Source: an uncultured Pelagibacteraceae bacterium
GTDB taxonomy: Bacteria; Pseudomonadota; Alphaproteobacteria; Pelagibacterales; Pelagibacteraceae
NCBI GenBank assembly: GCA_902523185.1
Contig: CABYYJ010000007.1
Coordinates: forward strand, 1-57,300
Length of the DNA stretch: 57,300 nt
Direction: 5' to 3'
Under the pieces are notes generated by a model. That model made no database searches and was not told where the DNA came from. It worked only from the letters and a program-made list of their open reading frames with translations. Both the position numbers and the translations under genes were made by a program. Of this stretch, positions 38,612 to 48,124 are shown one piece after another (position 1 is the first letter of the stretch; each line of letters begins with the position of its first letter).

Positions 38612-39916
38612 ATGAAACTATGTATGATTGGGACTGGTTATGTTGGATTAGTTAGCGGAGTCTGCTTTGCTGACATAGGCAACCAGGTTGTTTGTGTTGA
38701 TAAAGATAAAAACAAAATAGAAAAACTTAACTCTGGAATTTCTCCAATTTATGAACCAGGATTAGATGAATTAATTCAAAAAAATTTTACAGCTAAACGT
38801 CTTTCATTTACTTCAAATATTGATAGAGCCATAAACTCATCAGATATAATTTTTATATGCGTGGGGACTCCAACAAAAAAAGGATCAATTAAAGTTGATT
38901 TATCTTTTGTTTATAAATGCACGAAAGAGATATTAAAATATTCAAAAAGAAAAAAAATTATCATTACCAAGTCCACTGTGCCTGTAGGAACTGGTGATGA
39001 GATTGAAAAAATTTTAAAAAAAAAGAAAAAACTTTTTACAGTAATCTCTAATCCTGAATTCTTAAGAGAGGGTGAAGCAATACGAGATTTTAGATATCCG
39101 GACAGAATTGTAATAGGATCTAACGAAAAAAGAACCTTCAATATTATGAGAAAACTTTATGCACCATTAACTAATAAAGGTTCAAAATTTTTTACTACCT
39201 CAAGAAGAGGAGCTGAATTAATAAAATATGCATCCAATGCTTTTCTCGCAACTAAGATTACTTTTATAAATGAACTTGCAAACTTATGTGAAAAATCTGG
39301 TGTTAATATAGAAGATATTTCATTAGGAATGGGATCTGATAGTAGAATAGGCGGTAGGTTTTTACGTGCTGGCCCAGCATACGGAGGTTCATGCTTTCCA
39401 AAAGATACAAAAGGTCTCGTATCTGCTGCAGAAAAATATAAAATAAATCTATCAGTTGTGAAATCAGTTATTAAATCTAATAAAGAAAGAGTTAATTTAC
39501 TCACTCAAAGAATTCATAAAATCTTGGGTTCAAATATAAAAAATAAAAGAATTTCTTTCTTAGGTGTTACATTTAAACCAAACACTGATGATATGCGAGA
39601 TTCTACTAGTCTTAACATGATACCTTATCTATGCAAAAAAGGAGCAAAAGTTAATTACTATGATCCATCTGGTGAAAAAAATGAATTTAAGAAAATTAAA
39701 AACTGCAATTACAAAAATAATATCAAATCTAATTGCAATGGCGCAGATTTAGTAATTCTACTGACTGAATGGGACGAATTTAAATCGATTGATTTTAAAA
39801 AAATTGTTCAAAAAAGAAATTTTAAAGTGTATGATTTAAGAAATCTTTATTCTTCAGAAGAAATGAAAAAAAATAAAATTAGTTACTTCTCTGTTGGAAG
39901 GCCTAACTCTATTTAA
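38612..39916 (+). CDS. ugd: UDP-glucose 6-dehydrogenase
   Basis: Oxidises UDP-glucose to UDP-glucuronate with two NAD+. The 434-residue product has the Rossmann motif 'GTGYVGLVSGVCFADIG' (7-23), 'STVPVGTGDEIEKIL' (about 123-137), the catalytic Cys261 in 'GGSCFPKDTKGL', and the C-terminal 'GVTFKPNTDDMRDS' (about 315-328). Normal length. It abuts galU upstream and a secreted lyase-like gene downstream, making an apparent three-gene operon for making and handling a uronate. Confidence 0.96.
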   Translation: MKLCMIGTGYVGLVSGVCFADIGNQVVCVDKDKNKIEKLNSGISPIYEPGLDELIQKNFTAKRLSFTSNIDRAINSSDIIFICVGTPTKKGSIKVDLSFVYKCTKEILKYSKRKKIIITKSTVPVGTGDEIEKILKKKKKLFTVISNPEFLREGEAIRDFRYPDRIVIGSNEKRTFNIMRKLYAPLTNKGSKFFTTSRRGAELIKYASNAFLATKITFINELANLCEKSGVNIEDISLGMGSDSRIGGRFLRAGPAYGGSCFPKDTKGLVSAAEKYKINLSVVKSVIKSNKERVNLLTQRIHKILGSNIKNKRISFLGVTFKPNTDDMRDSTSLNMIPYLCKKGAKVNYYDPSGEKNEFKKIKNCNYKNNIKSNCNGADLVILLTEWDEFKSIDFKKIVQKRNFKVYDLRNLYSSEEMKKNKISYFSVGRPNSI

Positions 39917-41188
39917 GTGAATAATTTGAAAAAAATATTTTTCCTTTTTGTAATAATTTTGTCTACCAATGCTTATGCAAATAAAAATGAAATTGTCATT
40001 CCAAAATTTTTCTTTGCAAACGAACTTTCTAAAAAAACATGTTCTCTTAAAGGTGTGCATGGTTATGGCAGTTGGGGTAAAGCAGGCTGGGACTTGGATC
40101 TTGCAATAACACACGTAAGCAAGTCAAAAAATCCTGAATTACAAGGAAACAACTATGATCATTTAATGAAACTTACTAAGTATGATTGGAACAAAGATCA
40201 CGAAAAAAGATCAAACAGCATATATGTTAATCATGAAAAACACTCTAATAGGTTAGCATTATTGCATGGAACCATTATTTCGGCAATTGTAGATAGCAAA
40301 ATGGACGAGCATGGACCACTAATTGCAGAAGTTATGGTAGCTTGGGCACAAGCAGGTGTGATGTTAAGTACTTTAACTTCTAAGGAAATTAGTAAACTGA
40401 AAGACGAAGGTAAAGTTGATAAATTATGTTATGGCGGTGCGAAAGCCAAAGGTGACAAACCTTGTATTTCTCACAGGCCGCACGAAGCTCAAATATATGG
40501 AGCTACCTATATTCAACAAGCATACTTAATGAGAGATCAATTTACTAAAGAACAATTTAAAATTATTGATGAGTATATTGATATTTTGTACAAAAAATAT
40601 ATCAAGCCGTGGGCTGAAAAAGAATTAACAACAAAGAAACATGCAAGAGGTTTTATACAAATGGCTGATGGAACTATCTCTGTGCTATCGTATTTGGCCT
40701 GGAAAGATGAACCAGGTGCCGCAGCAGAATGGATTAAAAAGGGAATTAGTAAAGCCGATAAAGTCGTATATCAAGATGGATATATTCATAATAACAGTTT
40801 CAGAGGTGTTAGAGATGTCTGGTATCATTCACAGGGTGTAAATAATTTATTAGGACTTTATGCAATAGCTGAACTCTGGGGTTACAAGAATTTTCCAAAA
40901 AAATTAAAACAAAAAATAGATAAAACTGTCGATGTGCTGAACTTGGGACTTACTGATCTTAAAAAATACAGAGAACGTAAAGATCCATCTGGGTTGCAGA
41001 ACTTTACAAAAGATCAAGCGCACGCAAATTATCACACACACCAGATGGCTATATCTCTAGACTGGTTAATTGAAAAGTACACAGATAGAGATCATACTAT
41101 AGTTGCAAATGATAGGATGTGGAAATCAAAAAAATCAGTTTATTTTGTAGATAGAAACTTTGGATTTGAGCCAAAGTGTATGAATTAA
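39917..41188 (+). CDS. secreted polysaccharide-lyase-like protein (alpha/alpha-toroid type)
   Basis: Exported protein of 423 residues with a clear signal peptide (about 1-21, cleaved after 'TNAYA'). The remainder is helix-rich with many Trp, Tyr and His. The segment 292-313 ('NNSFRGVRDVWYHSQGVNNL' and following) resembles the Asn/Arg/Tyr-His active-site helix of alginate-lyase-like (alpha/alpha toroid) enzymes. Other conserved-looking parts are 'HRPHEAQIYGATY' (186-198) and 'DGYIHNNSF' (287-295). Two cysteines (171, 183) could pair in the periplasm. It starts with GTG at 39917 directly after the ugd stop, or TTG at 39926. The enzyme class is inferred from weak resemblance plus its uronate context, and a non-catalytic role is possible. 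Confidence 0.5.
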   Translation: MNNLKKIFFLFVIILSTNAYANKNEIVIPKFFFANELSKKTCSLKGVHGYGSWGKAGWDLDLAITHVSKSKNPELQGNNYDHLMKLTKYDWNKDHEKRSNSIYVNHEKHSNRLALLHGTIISAIVDSKMDEHGPLIAEVMVAWAQAGVMLSTLTSKEISKLKDEGKVDKLCYGGAKAKGDKPCISHRPHEAQIYGATYIQQAYLMRDQFTKEQFKIIDEYIDILYKKYIKPWAEKELTTKKHARGFIQMADGTISVLSYLAWKDEPGAAAEWIKKGISKADKVVYQDGYIHNNSFRGVRDVWYHSQGVNNLLGLYAIAELWGYKNFPKKLKQKIDKTVDVLNLGLTDLKKYRERKDPSGLQNFTKDQAHANYHTHQMAISLDWLIEKYTDRDHTIVANDRMWKSKKSVYFVDRNFGFEPKCMN

Positions 41189-41197
41189 TATTGAAAA

Positions 41198-41662
41198 TTA
41201 ATTGAGTTCAAAGATAGCATCGACTTCAACTGCAACACCTAAAGGTAAACTATTCACACTCACTGCAGCACGTGTGTGCTCACCTTTTTTTTCAAAGATT
41301 TTAGCTATTATATCTGATGCACCATTAATAATTTTAGGCTGATCTTTAAAATCATCAGTCGAATTAACATAGCCTGTTAATTTGACACAAGATTTAACTT
41401 TGTCTAAATCTCCTTCACATGCATTTTTAACATGAGCGACAATACTCAATCCACACCTTTCGGCGGCTTTGTAACCTTTTTCCAAATCTAAATCTTTTCC
41501 AATTTTTCCTGTCATAAGTTTTGCATTCTCATCGATTGAAACCTGTCCAGAAATATATAATAAATTTCCAATTATTTTTGTTGCAACATAGGCTCCAACC
41601 GGAGGCTTAGGTTCTGGTAGTTTAATTTTTAATGCATTGATTCTATCAATTACTTTTCCCAT
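41198..41662 (-). CDS. RidA/YjgF/UK114-family protein
   Basis: Members hydrolyse reactive enamine/imine intermediates released by PLP enzymes. The 154-residue product has an N-terminal extension, 'NLLYISGQVSID' (about 32-43), 'LTGYVNSTDDF' and the C-terminal 'TRAAVSVNSLPLGVAVEVDA' (about 130-149), which holds the family arginine that binds the substrate carboxylate. It is longer than E. coli RidA (128) and may be a RidA subfamily with other substrates. It overlaps the upstream PdxA-like gene by 17 bases, so the two are probably translated together. Confidence 0.85.
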   Translation of the reverse strand: MGKVIDRINALKIKLPEPKPPVGAYVATKIIGNLLYISGQVSIDENAKLMTGKIGKDLDLEKGYKAAERCGLSIVAHVKNACEGDLDKVKSCVKLTGYVNSTDDFKDQPKIINGASDIIAKIFEKKGEHTRAAVSVNSLPLGVAVEVDAIFELN

Positions 41663-42653
41663 TGAATTTACTCTCAGCCATTTTTATTGCTAATTTGAAT
41701 GATTGGATAGTTGGTTCTAAATTAGCAATATTTTTCCCCGTGATATCAAATGCAGTACCGTGCGCAGGTGTTGTAATTGGAATATCTAAACCACCTGAAA
41801 CGGTTACGCCTCTATCAAAACCGAATGCTTTTAAACCACATTGAAGTGCATCATGATACATTCCCACAATACAATCATGATTTTTATTTTTAAAAGCTGT
41901 GATAAATGAAGTATCGCATGGCAGCGGGCCGTCAGCTTTTATACCCATCTTTTTTGCTTCCTCAATAGCTGGGATAATTTCATCTTTTTCCTCCGTACCG
42001 AATTCAGCATGAGGGTTTAAAGCTTGCACTGCTATTCTCGGTTTTGCTATACCGCTCATTTTAAGTGTCTTATTCAAAAGTTTTATTGGTTTTAAAATAT
42101 TTTCTTTTGTTATGTTTTGAGCAACTTCTTTTATTGGTATATGTGAAGTCACTCTTGCAGTCCAAAAATTATCTACAACATTGAATTCACAACAAAAATC
42201 CTTAACATTAAGTCTATTTTGAAATAGTTCATGTTCATCATTAAATTCACATCCTCCTTTAATCAGGCTGGCTTTATTCATAGGAGCAAAATTAATTGCA
42301 TGAATTTTATTTTTTTTTGCTAAACTAAGGGCTATTTCAGTAGCCTCTAAAACACTTTTACCTGACTCGGCACAAACCTGTTTCTTAACGTATGATCTGT
42401 TTGTACCTTTAGAAATGTCTAAAAAAAATTTTGTTTTCCCATCAAAATTAACATCATCGAATTTGTCCACAAATTTTAGTTCTATTTTTTTTCCAACAAC
42501 TTCCTGACCGTCTTCTAAGACTTTTTTTTCACCAATTATTAGGATGTTAGCTTTTTCGCTCACATCACTATCTAGCAATTTTACTGTTAACTCTGGTCCA
42601 ATACCTGAAGGATCACCTAGTAATAATCCTATATTTGTTTTGTTAAGACTCAT
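41646..42653 (-). CDS. PdxA-family NAD-dependent dehydrogenase paralogue
   Basis: Similar to 4-hydroxythreonine-4-phosphate dehydrogenase (PdxA) of vitamin B6 synthesis. The 335-residue protein has 'GDPSGIGPEL' (13-22), 'APMNKASL' (123-130) and the three metal-binding histidines (H171, H215, H267; E. coli H166, H211, H266). Differences from canonical PdxA: 'MYHDAL' replaces 'MYHDQG', and 'TPAHGTAFDITG' replaces the usual 'DHGTA' segment. It may be genuine PdxA or a PdxA2-like enzyme acting on another phosphorylated hydroxy acid. Overlap with topA (four bases) and ridA indicates an operon. No pdxJ is near. Confidence 0.75.
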   Translation of the reverse strand: MSLNKTNIGLLLGDPSGIGPELTVKLLDSDVSEKANILIIGEKKVLEDGQEVVGKKIELKFVDKFDDVNFDGKTKFFLDISKGTNRSYVKKQVCAESGKSVLEATEIALSLAKKNKIHAINFAPMNKASLIKGGCEFNDEHELFQNRLNVKDFCCEFNVVDNFWTARVTSHIPIKEVAQNITKENILKPIKLLNKTLKMSGIAKPRIAVQALNPHAEFGTEEKDEIIPAIEEAKKMGIKADGPLPCDTSFITAFKNKNHDCIVGMYHDALQCGLKAFGFDRGVTVSGGLDIPITTPAHGTAFDITGKNIANLEPTIQSFKLAIKMAESKFNGKSN

Positions 42654-45214
42654 CTTTTTTTCTTTTTCTTAGACTTATCGTATTCCTTTCTTTTTTCAAT
42701 TAAAATCAAAGCTTCTTCCATATTTAATTCATTAGGATCTTTTTCCTCAGGAATTGTAGCATTTAGAGACTTATACTTAATATAAGGTCCATACTGCCCC
42801 TTCATAATCCTAACTGGTTTTTTATCTTCTGGATGTTCCCCTAAATCTTTTATTAGTGATGAGGATATCCTTCCAGGCTTAGCTTCAGCAATCATTGTAA
42901 TAGCTCTATTTAAACCAATAGAAAAAAGATCCTCTACATTTTCTAGCCTTGCAGATTTATTTTCACATTTTAAGTACGGGCCAAATCTTCCTGAATTTAA
43001 TGTAATGTCATGACCGTTTTCTGGATGCTGACCCAAAACTTTTGGCAATGAACATAAATATTTTGCTTTATCTAAATCCACACTATCAATGTCAATACCC
43101 TTTGGAATTGAAACATTTTTTAAATGGTCATTTTCGTTTTTCTTTTTCCTTCCTTTTTTCTTTTTTAATTCAACTTCATCTTTTTCCTTTTCATATTGAA
43201 GATATGGTCCAAATCTTCCATTTTTCAAATATATATCTTTACCATTATTATTTTGACCTAATAATTTAGGCTCAGCTAAATTATATTGTGCTGCAGCTTT
43301 AGCTTTGGATAGGGGTCTAGTAAATTTACATTCTGGATAATTTGAACAACCAATAAAGGCTCCACCTCTAAAACTATTTTTAAGACTTAGTTCTCCGTCA
43401 GCGCAAAGCTTACACTTTCTATCTATCGCATCTTTTTCATCCCTTTCAAAAATTAATGCACCTAAACTTTCATTTAATAAATCAAGCACTTCTCTTGTTC
43501 TTTTTTCTTTAACTTTTCCTACATTTTCGTAAAAATCTTTCCAAAAATTATCTAAAACTTTTACCCATTCAATTTTACCGCTTGTTATTTCATCAAGCTG
43601 ATTTTCAAGATCTGCTGTAAAATTATAATCAACATATTTAGAGAACAGTTTTTCTAAAAAAGCTGAAATTAGTTTACCTCTATCTGTGGGATGAAACCTT
43701 TTATTCATCAATTCAACGTAATTTCTGGTTGATAATACTGATATAATGCTTGCGTAAGTAGAAGGTCTTCCAATACCCAACTCTTCCATCTTTTTAACTA
43801 GACTCGCCTCAGAATACCTTGGCGGGGGATCTGTGAAGTGCTGTTCGTCATTAAGTTTTAAAATACTTATTTCTTCACCTACTTTTACCTCAGGAAGTAT
43901 ATTTTTTGCATCTTCATCAGTTTCTTGCACTTGATAAACTTTTAAGAATCCGTCAAATTTTATAACAGAACCACTTGCTCTAAAATTAATTTTTTTATTT
44001 TCTGATGAGATTATAATTGTGTTTCTATCAAACTCAGCGGGTGTCATTTGAGAGGATAGGGCTCTACTCCATATTAATTCATAGAGCTTAAACTGATCTG
44101 CATTAACGTATTTTTTAATATCCGCAGGTTTTCTCTTTATATTAGTTGGTCTTATGGCTTCATGAGCTTCTTGAGCATTTTTTGCTTTTTTTCCAGTATA
44201 ATTGTTTGGCGCACTGGGTAAATATTTATCACCAAAGTCATCACTAATATGTTTCCTAAAATCTTCTATAGCTTCTTTTGAAATATTCGTACCATCAGTT
44301 CTCATATAAGTAATTAAACCTGTCGTTTCACCTTCTATGTCTATCCCTTGATAAAGCCTTTGAGCAATTTGCATAGTTCTTGAGGCACCAAAACCAAATC
44401 GCCCAGAAGCAGTTTGTTGTAAAGTAGAAGTTGTGAAAGGTGCAAGAGGATTTCTTCTAAATAATTTAGTATTTACGTCAGCAATTTTAAATTTTGTTTT
44501 ATTAATAACATCAACTGCTTTTTGAATATCTTCTTTATTCTTAAAAGAAAATCTCTCAATTTTTTCTCCATTAAATAAACTTAATTTTGAAAAAATATTT
44601 TTATTATCTTTGTTCGTAAAATCTGATGTAAGAGTCCAATATTCATCTGGTTTAAATAATTCTATTTCCTTTTCTCTTTCAGTAATTAGCTTTAGGGCCA
44701 CAGATTGAACTCTTCCTGCTGATTTTGATCCAGGTAATTTAGTCCAAAGAATTGGAGAGATATTAAATCCAACAAGATAATCTAACGCTCGTCTAGCTAA
44801 GTAAGCTTCAACTAAAGGTAGATGAATTTGTCTAGGATTTTTTATAGCATCAAGTATTGCTTTCTTAGTAATTTCATTAAAGACAACTCTTTCCAAATTT
44901 TTATCTTTAAGTAATTTCTTTTTCTCTAGAACTTCTTTTACATGCCAAGCGATAGCTTCACCTTCTCGATCTGGATCTGTTGCTAATATAATTTTATCCG
45001 ATTCTTCAGCAGCATTTGTAATTTCCTTTAAATATTTTTTTGAAAAAGAGTCAATTTCCCATTCCATTTGAAATTTATTTTCTGGATCCACTGACCCATT
45101 TTTTGAAGGCAAATCTCTTATATGGCCATAACTTGCTAAAACTAAATAATCTTTTCCTAAATATTTATTTATAGTTTTTGCTTTAGCTGGACTTTCAACA
45201 ATTACTAAGTTCAT
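42650..45214 (-). CDS. topA: DNA topoisomerase I
   Basis: Relaxes negative supercoils by passing one DNA strand through a transient break. The 854-residue protein starts 'MNLVIVESPAKAKTINKYLG', the standard N-terminus and TOPRIM start, so ATG at 45214 is preferred to an in-frame TTG at 45250. The catalytic tyrosine is Y303 in 'GLITYMRTDGT'. After the core there is one four-cysteine zinc finger (about 600-635, 'CKLC...GCSNYPEC') and three C-terminal repeats with G-(R/Q)-(F/Y)-G-P-Y, of the type found in alphaproteobacterial TopA. It ends in a poly-Lys tail. Confidence 0.96.
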   Translation of the reverse strand: MNLVIVESPAKAKTINKYLGKDYLVLASYGHIRDLPSKNGSVDPENKFQMEWEIDSFSKKYLKEITNAAEESDKIILATDPDREGEAIAWHVKEVLEKKKLLKDKNLERVVFNEITKKAILDAIKNPRQIHLPLVEAYLARRALDYLVGFNISPILWTKLPGSKSAGRVQSVALKLITEREKEIELFKPDEYWTLTSDFTNKDNKNIFSKLSLFNGEKIERFSFKNKEDIQKAVDVINKTKFKIADVNTKLFRRNPLAPFTTSTLQQTASGRFGFGASRTMQIAQRLYQGIDIEGETTGLITYMRTDGTNISKEAIEDFRKHISDDFGDKYLPSAPNNYTGKKAKNAQEAHEAIRPTNIKRKPADIKKYVNADQFKLYELIWSRALSSQMTPAEFDRNTIIISSENKKINFRASGSVIKFDGFLKVYQVQETDEDAKNILPEVKVGEEISILKLNDEQHFTDPPPRYSEASLVKKMEELGIGRPSTYASIISVLSTRNYVELMNKRFHPTDRGKLISAFLEKLFSKYVDYNFTADLENQLDEITSGKIEWVKVLDNFWKDFYENVGKVKEKRTREVLDLLNESLGALIFERDEKDAIDRKCKLCADGELSLKNSFRGGAFIGCSNYPECKFTRPLSKAKAAAQYNLAEPKLLGQNNNGKDIYLKNGRFGPYLQYEKEKDEVELKKKKGRKKKNENDHLKNVSIPKGIDIDSVDLDKAKYLCSLPKVLGQHPENGHDITLNSGRFGPYLKCENKSARLENVEDLFSIGLNRAITMIAEAKPGRISSSLIKDLGEHPEDKKPVRIMKGQYGPYIKYKSLNATIPEEKDPNELNMEEALILIEKRKEYDKSKKKKKR

Positions 45215-45282
45215 TAATTGTTTATTTTCAAAATAAAACGAGTTTGTCAAATTTATTATTGAAAAACTAGAAAAGACAGCAC

Positions 45283-45864
45283 TTATAACTTAATTTTATT
45301 TTCTGTAGAACTTTTAAGTCTTAAAATATTTTCTCTATGAGTAAAAAGAATCATCACGAAAAAAATAAAAAGTATTAGGCTATTGTTATTTATTTCGTAA
45401 AAATATGCATAGAGAAAAACTATTAACGAAGAAATCATTGAAGATAATGATGCGAACCTAAATAATAACGATAAAGAAAACCATGCTATGATGAAAATTA
45501 AAAAAAATTTATTAGATAAAGCTAAAATTACCCCAAGGTAAGTTGCCACACCTTTTCCTCCTTTAAATTTTAACCAAACAGGAAAAATATGTCCAATGAA
45601 ACAAATTAATGCAGATAAAGAGGTTAAGTCTTCAAAATAAAATATTGTTATATAAACTGAAATGTATCCTTTAAATAAATCAAGAGCTAACGTAGTTATT
45701 GCGAGAAATTTATTTCCGGTCCTAAGCACATTTGTAGCTCCGATATTGCCAGAGCCAACAGTTCTAATATCTTTTTTTAGAAATACTCTAGTCAAGAGTA
45801 ATCCAAATGGTATTGATCCCAAAAGGTATGAGTAAATTGCTACAATAATTAAATCTATGTCCAT
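45283..45864 (-). CDS. plsY: acyl-phosphate:glycerol-3-phosphate acyltransferase
   Basis: Inner-membrane enzyme that acylates glycerol-3-phosphate from acyl-phosphate in the first step of phospholipid synthesis. The 193-residue product has about five to six membrane helices and three family motifs: 'LLGSIPFGLLLTR' (about 14-26), 'VGSGNIGATNVLRTG' (about 36-50) and 'HIFPVWLKFKGGKGVATYLG' (about 92-111). It overlaps pyrC by one base, so it belongs to the ruvX/pyrB/pyrC strand. plsX is not adjacent. Confidence 0.94.
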   Translation of the reverse strand: MDIDLIIVAIYSYLLGSIPFGLLLTRVFLKKDIRTVGSGNIGATNVLRTGNKFLAITTLALDLFKGYISVYITIFYFEDLTSLSALICFIGHIFPVWLKFKGGKGVATYLGVILALSNKFFLIFIIAWFSLSLLFRFASLSSMISSLIVFLYAYFYEINNNSLILFIFFVMILFTHRENILRLKSSTENKIKL

Positions 45865-47144
45865 TAATTCGAATATACTACCTCGCCTTGAAGCAAAGTC
45901 ATTTTCACTTTACCTTGTAATTTTCTATTTTCAATCGCAGTATTTTTTGATTTTGATTTAAGTTCTTCAGCTTTCACTACCCATGGTTTTTCCAGATCAA
46001 ATATACAAATATCTGCATCTGATCCTTCTTTAAGGGATCCTTTATCTATTTTTAGTATCTTAGCTGGATTAATCGTTAAGCACTTAATTATTTTTTCCAA
46101 AGGCAATGATTCATTATGGTAAAGCTCTAAAGATAAAGATAGCAATGTCTCTATACCGATAGAACCTGTCGCTGCTTGTGCAAATGGAAGTCTTTTGCTT
46201 TCCTCATCTTCAGGAATGTGATCTGATACAATTACGTCAATAAGATCATTCTTTATTCCGTCTATTAATGAAAGCCTATCCTCTTCGCTTCTGAGAGGGG
46301 GAGATAATTTCAAAAAAGTTCTAAATTCTCCGATGTCATTTTGATTTAATGACAAATTGTTAATAGAAACCCCTGTGCTGAATTTTATTCCATTAGATTT
46401 ATTTTTTTTAATAACATTAAGAGAATTTTTTGAGGAAATTTGATTAATATGATATCTGCAGGGAAATTCACTTAACAAAGATAAATCCCTTTCAATAATA
46501 ATCTTTTCAGCGATATCTGAGACACCTTGTAAACCTAATCTTGTTGCGACTTCGCCTTGATTAATGCATGAATTTTTAGCTAATTCATAATCCTCGGCAT
46601 GTTGCATAATCAGGACATCAATGTATGAAGCATAATTCATTATTCTAGACATCAATTCAGAATTTTGGATAGTTTTATTAACATCACTAAACCCAATAAT
46701 TCCTCTTGCTTTTAACAAACCAAATTCAGTCATTTGATTACCCTCTCTCTGTCTAGTAATCGAAGCACATGGAAAAAGATTTATCTTAGCTTTATCTCTG
46801 CCTCTTCTAATTATAAAGTCCACCATAGATACATTGTCTATAACTGGCTTAGTATTTGGCATAGTTACAATTGAAGTTACTCCACCTGCCAAAGCCGCTT
46901 GGCTTAGTGTTCTAAAATTTTCTTTATATTCAAAGCCAGGCTCTCCAACAAAAGCTTTCATATCAACTAATCCAGGAATAGCTACTAGGCCTTTCAAATC
47001 AATTTTTTCTGCTGATTTAGATGTGCCTGATTTTTTTCCAATTGATTTTATTTTTCCTTTTTCATCGATAACTATATTTCCTATTTCGTCCATCTTTTGA
47101 GATGGGTCGATAATTCTTACATTTGTCAAAATTTTTTCTTTCAT
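45864..47144 (-). CDS. pyrC: dihydroorotase-like protein lacking the HxH metal motif (PyrX/PyrC' type)
   Basis: Related to class I dihydroorotase, but the motif that should read D-x-H-x-H is D61-M-K-A-F65 ('GLVDMKAFVGEPGFEYKE'). Two zinc ligands are therefore missing, while H182 ('QHAED'), H232 ('YHINQISS') and D308 ('SDHIPE') remain. This matches the non-catalytic dihydroorotase homologues (PyrC'/PyrX) that hold aspartate transcarbamoylase together in pseudomonads and several alphaproteobacteria. The gene directly follows pyrB (no gap) and its product (426 residues) is full length. A separate active dihydroorotase would be needed elsewhere. The structural role is inferred from family knowledge. 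Confidence 0.85.
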   Translation of the reverse strand: MKEKILTNVRIIDPSQKMDEIGNIVIDEKGKIKSIGKKSGTSKSAEKIDLKGLVAIPGLVDMKAFVGEPGFEYKENFRTLSQAALAGGVTSIVTMPNTKPVIDNVSMVDFIIRRGRDKAKINLFPCASITRQREGNQMTEFGLLKARGIIGFSDVNKTIQNSELMSRIMNYASYIDVLIMQHAEDYELAKNSCINQGEVATRLGLQGVSDIAEKIIIERDLSLLSEFPCRYHINQISSKNSLNVIKKNKSNGIKFSTGVSINNLSLNQNDIGEFRTFLKLSPPLRSEEDRLSLIDGIKNDLIDVIVSDHIPEDEESKRLPFAQAATGSIGIETLLSLSLELYHNESLPLEKIIKCLTINPAKILKIDKGSLKEGSDADICIFDLEKPWVVKAEELKSKSKNTAIENRKLQGKVKMTLLQGEVVYSN

Positions 47145-48089
47145 TTATTTACAGTACAATTTTAAACATGCCATCCTGACAGCTACACCTAATTCAACTT
47201 GCTCTTTCACCAGACTAACATTTATGTCATCTGCTAATTTAGTATCAATCTCAACACCTCTGTTCATTGGACCAGGGTGCATTAGTAAAGCATCTTTTTT
47301 TGCAAACTTTAGTTTTTCTGGCGTTAGTCCAAAAAATTCGTAATATTCCCTCTTTGACGGAAGAAACGATCCCTGCATTCTTTCATTTTGTAATCTTAAC
47401 ATCATAACAATATCACAACCATCTAATCCTTTTTTCATATCGGTAAATGATTTAACACCTAAGTTATCTATTTCCCTGGGCATTAAAGTTTTTGGTGCAA
47501 TGACATTTACTTCTGCACCCAACATATTCATTAAATAAATATTAGACCTAGCAACTCTTGAATGAAGAATGTCTCCACATATTGCAATTTTTAATCCCTC
47601 GATGTTACCTTTTCTATTAATAATTGTTAGAGCATCAAGTAAGGCTTGCGTAGGATGCTCTCTCCTTCCATCACCTGCATTTATTACTGTGCAATTTACT
47701 TTTTGTGAAAGAAGATTTGGTGCACCCGAGTCTTGATGTCTTATAACAATTATGTCAGGATGCATGGCATTTAACGTCATGGCAGTGTCAATTAATGTTT
47801 CACCTTTTTTTAACGCAGAGTTACCCATATTCATCGTCATTACGTCTGCACCTAGTCTTTTTCCAGCTAAATCAAATGAACTCTGTGTCCTTGTAGAAGG
47901 TTCAAAAAATAAGTTTATTTGAGTTTTTCCCCTTAGTATATCTAGTTTTTTAGAACTTCCTCTGTTTAATTTAATGAAGGATTTTGCTTCTGTTAAAATC
48001 TCTTTTGCCTCAAGAACTGATAAATTTTGAATACCTAATAGATGTTTGGGAGTGTTTTTAATAGCTGTAACTTTTTTTTTAGTTGCCAT
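47145..48089 (-). CDS. pyrB: aspartate carbamoyltransferase catalytic subunit
   Basis: Forms N-carbamoyl-aspartate in de novo pyrimidine synthesis. The 314-residue product has the carbamoyl-phosphate loop '[19 protein letters not shown]' (about 63-81), '[10 protein letters not shown]' (about 139-148) and '[12 protein letters not shown]' (about 269-280). ATG at 48089 is used. An in-frame TTG three codons upstream is less likely. It is immediately followed by the degenerate pyrC, whose product probably assembles with it. No pyrI regulatory gene is present. Confidence 0.95.
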   Translation of the reverse strand: MATKKKVTAIKNTPKHLLGIQNLSVLEAKEILTEAKSFIKLNRGSSKKLDILRGKTQINLFFEPSTRTQSSFDLAGKRLGADVMTMNMGNSALKKGETLIDTAMTLNAMHPDIIVIRHQDSGAPNLLSQKVNCTVINAGDGRREHPTQALLDALTIINRKGNIEGLKIAICGDILHSRVARSNIYLMNMLGAEVNVIAPKTLMPREIDNLGVKSFTDMKKGLDGCDIVMMLRLQNERMQGSFLPSKREYYEFFGLTPEKLKFAKKDALLMHPGPMNRGVEIDTKLADDINVSLVKEQVELGVAVRMACLKLYCK

Positions 48090-48124
48090 TAAAATCAACT
48101 CTATAGGCCTTTTACTATATTATA

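Noticed and set aside
45215-45250. Twelve-residue upstream extension of topA from a TTG codon
   Set aside because: The canonical TopA N-terminus begins at the ATG at 45214.
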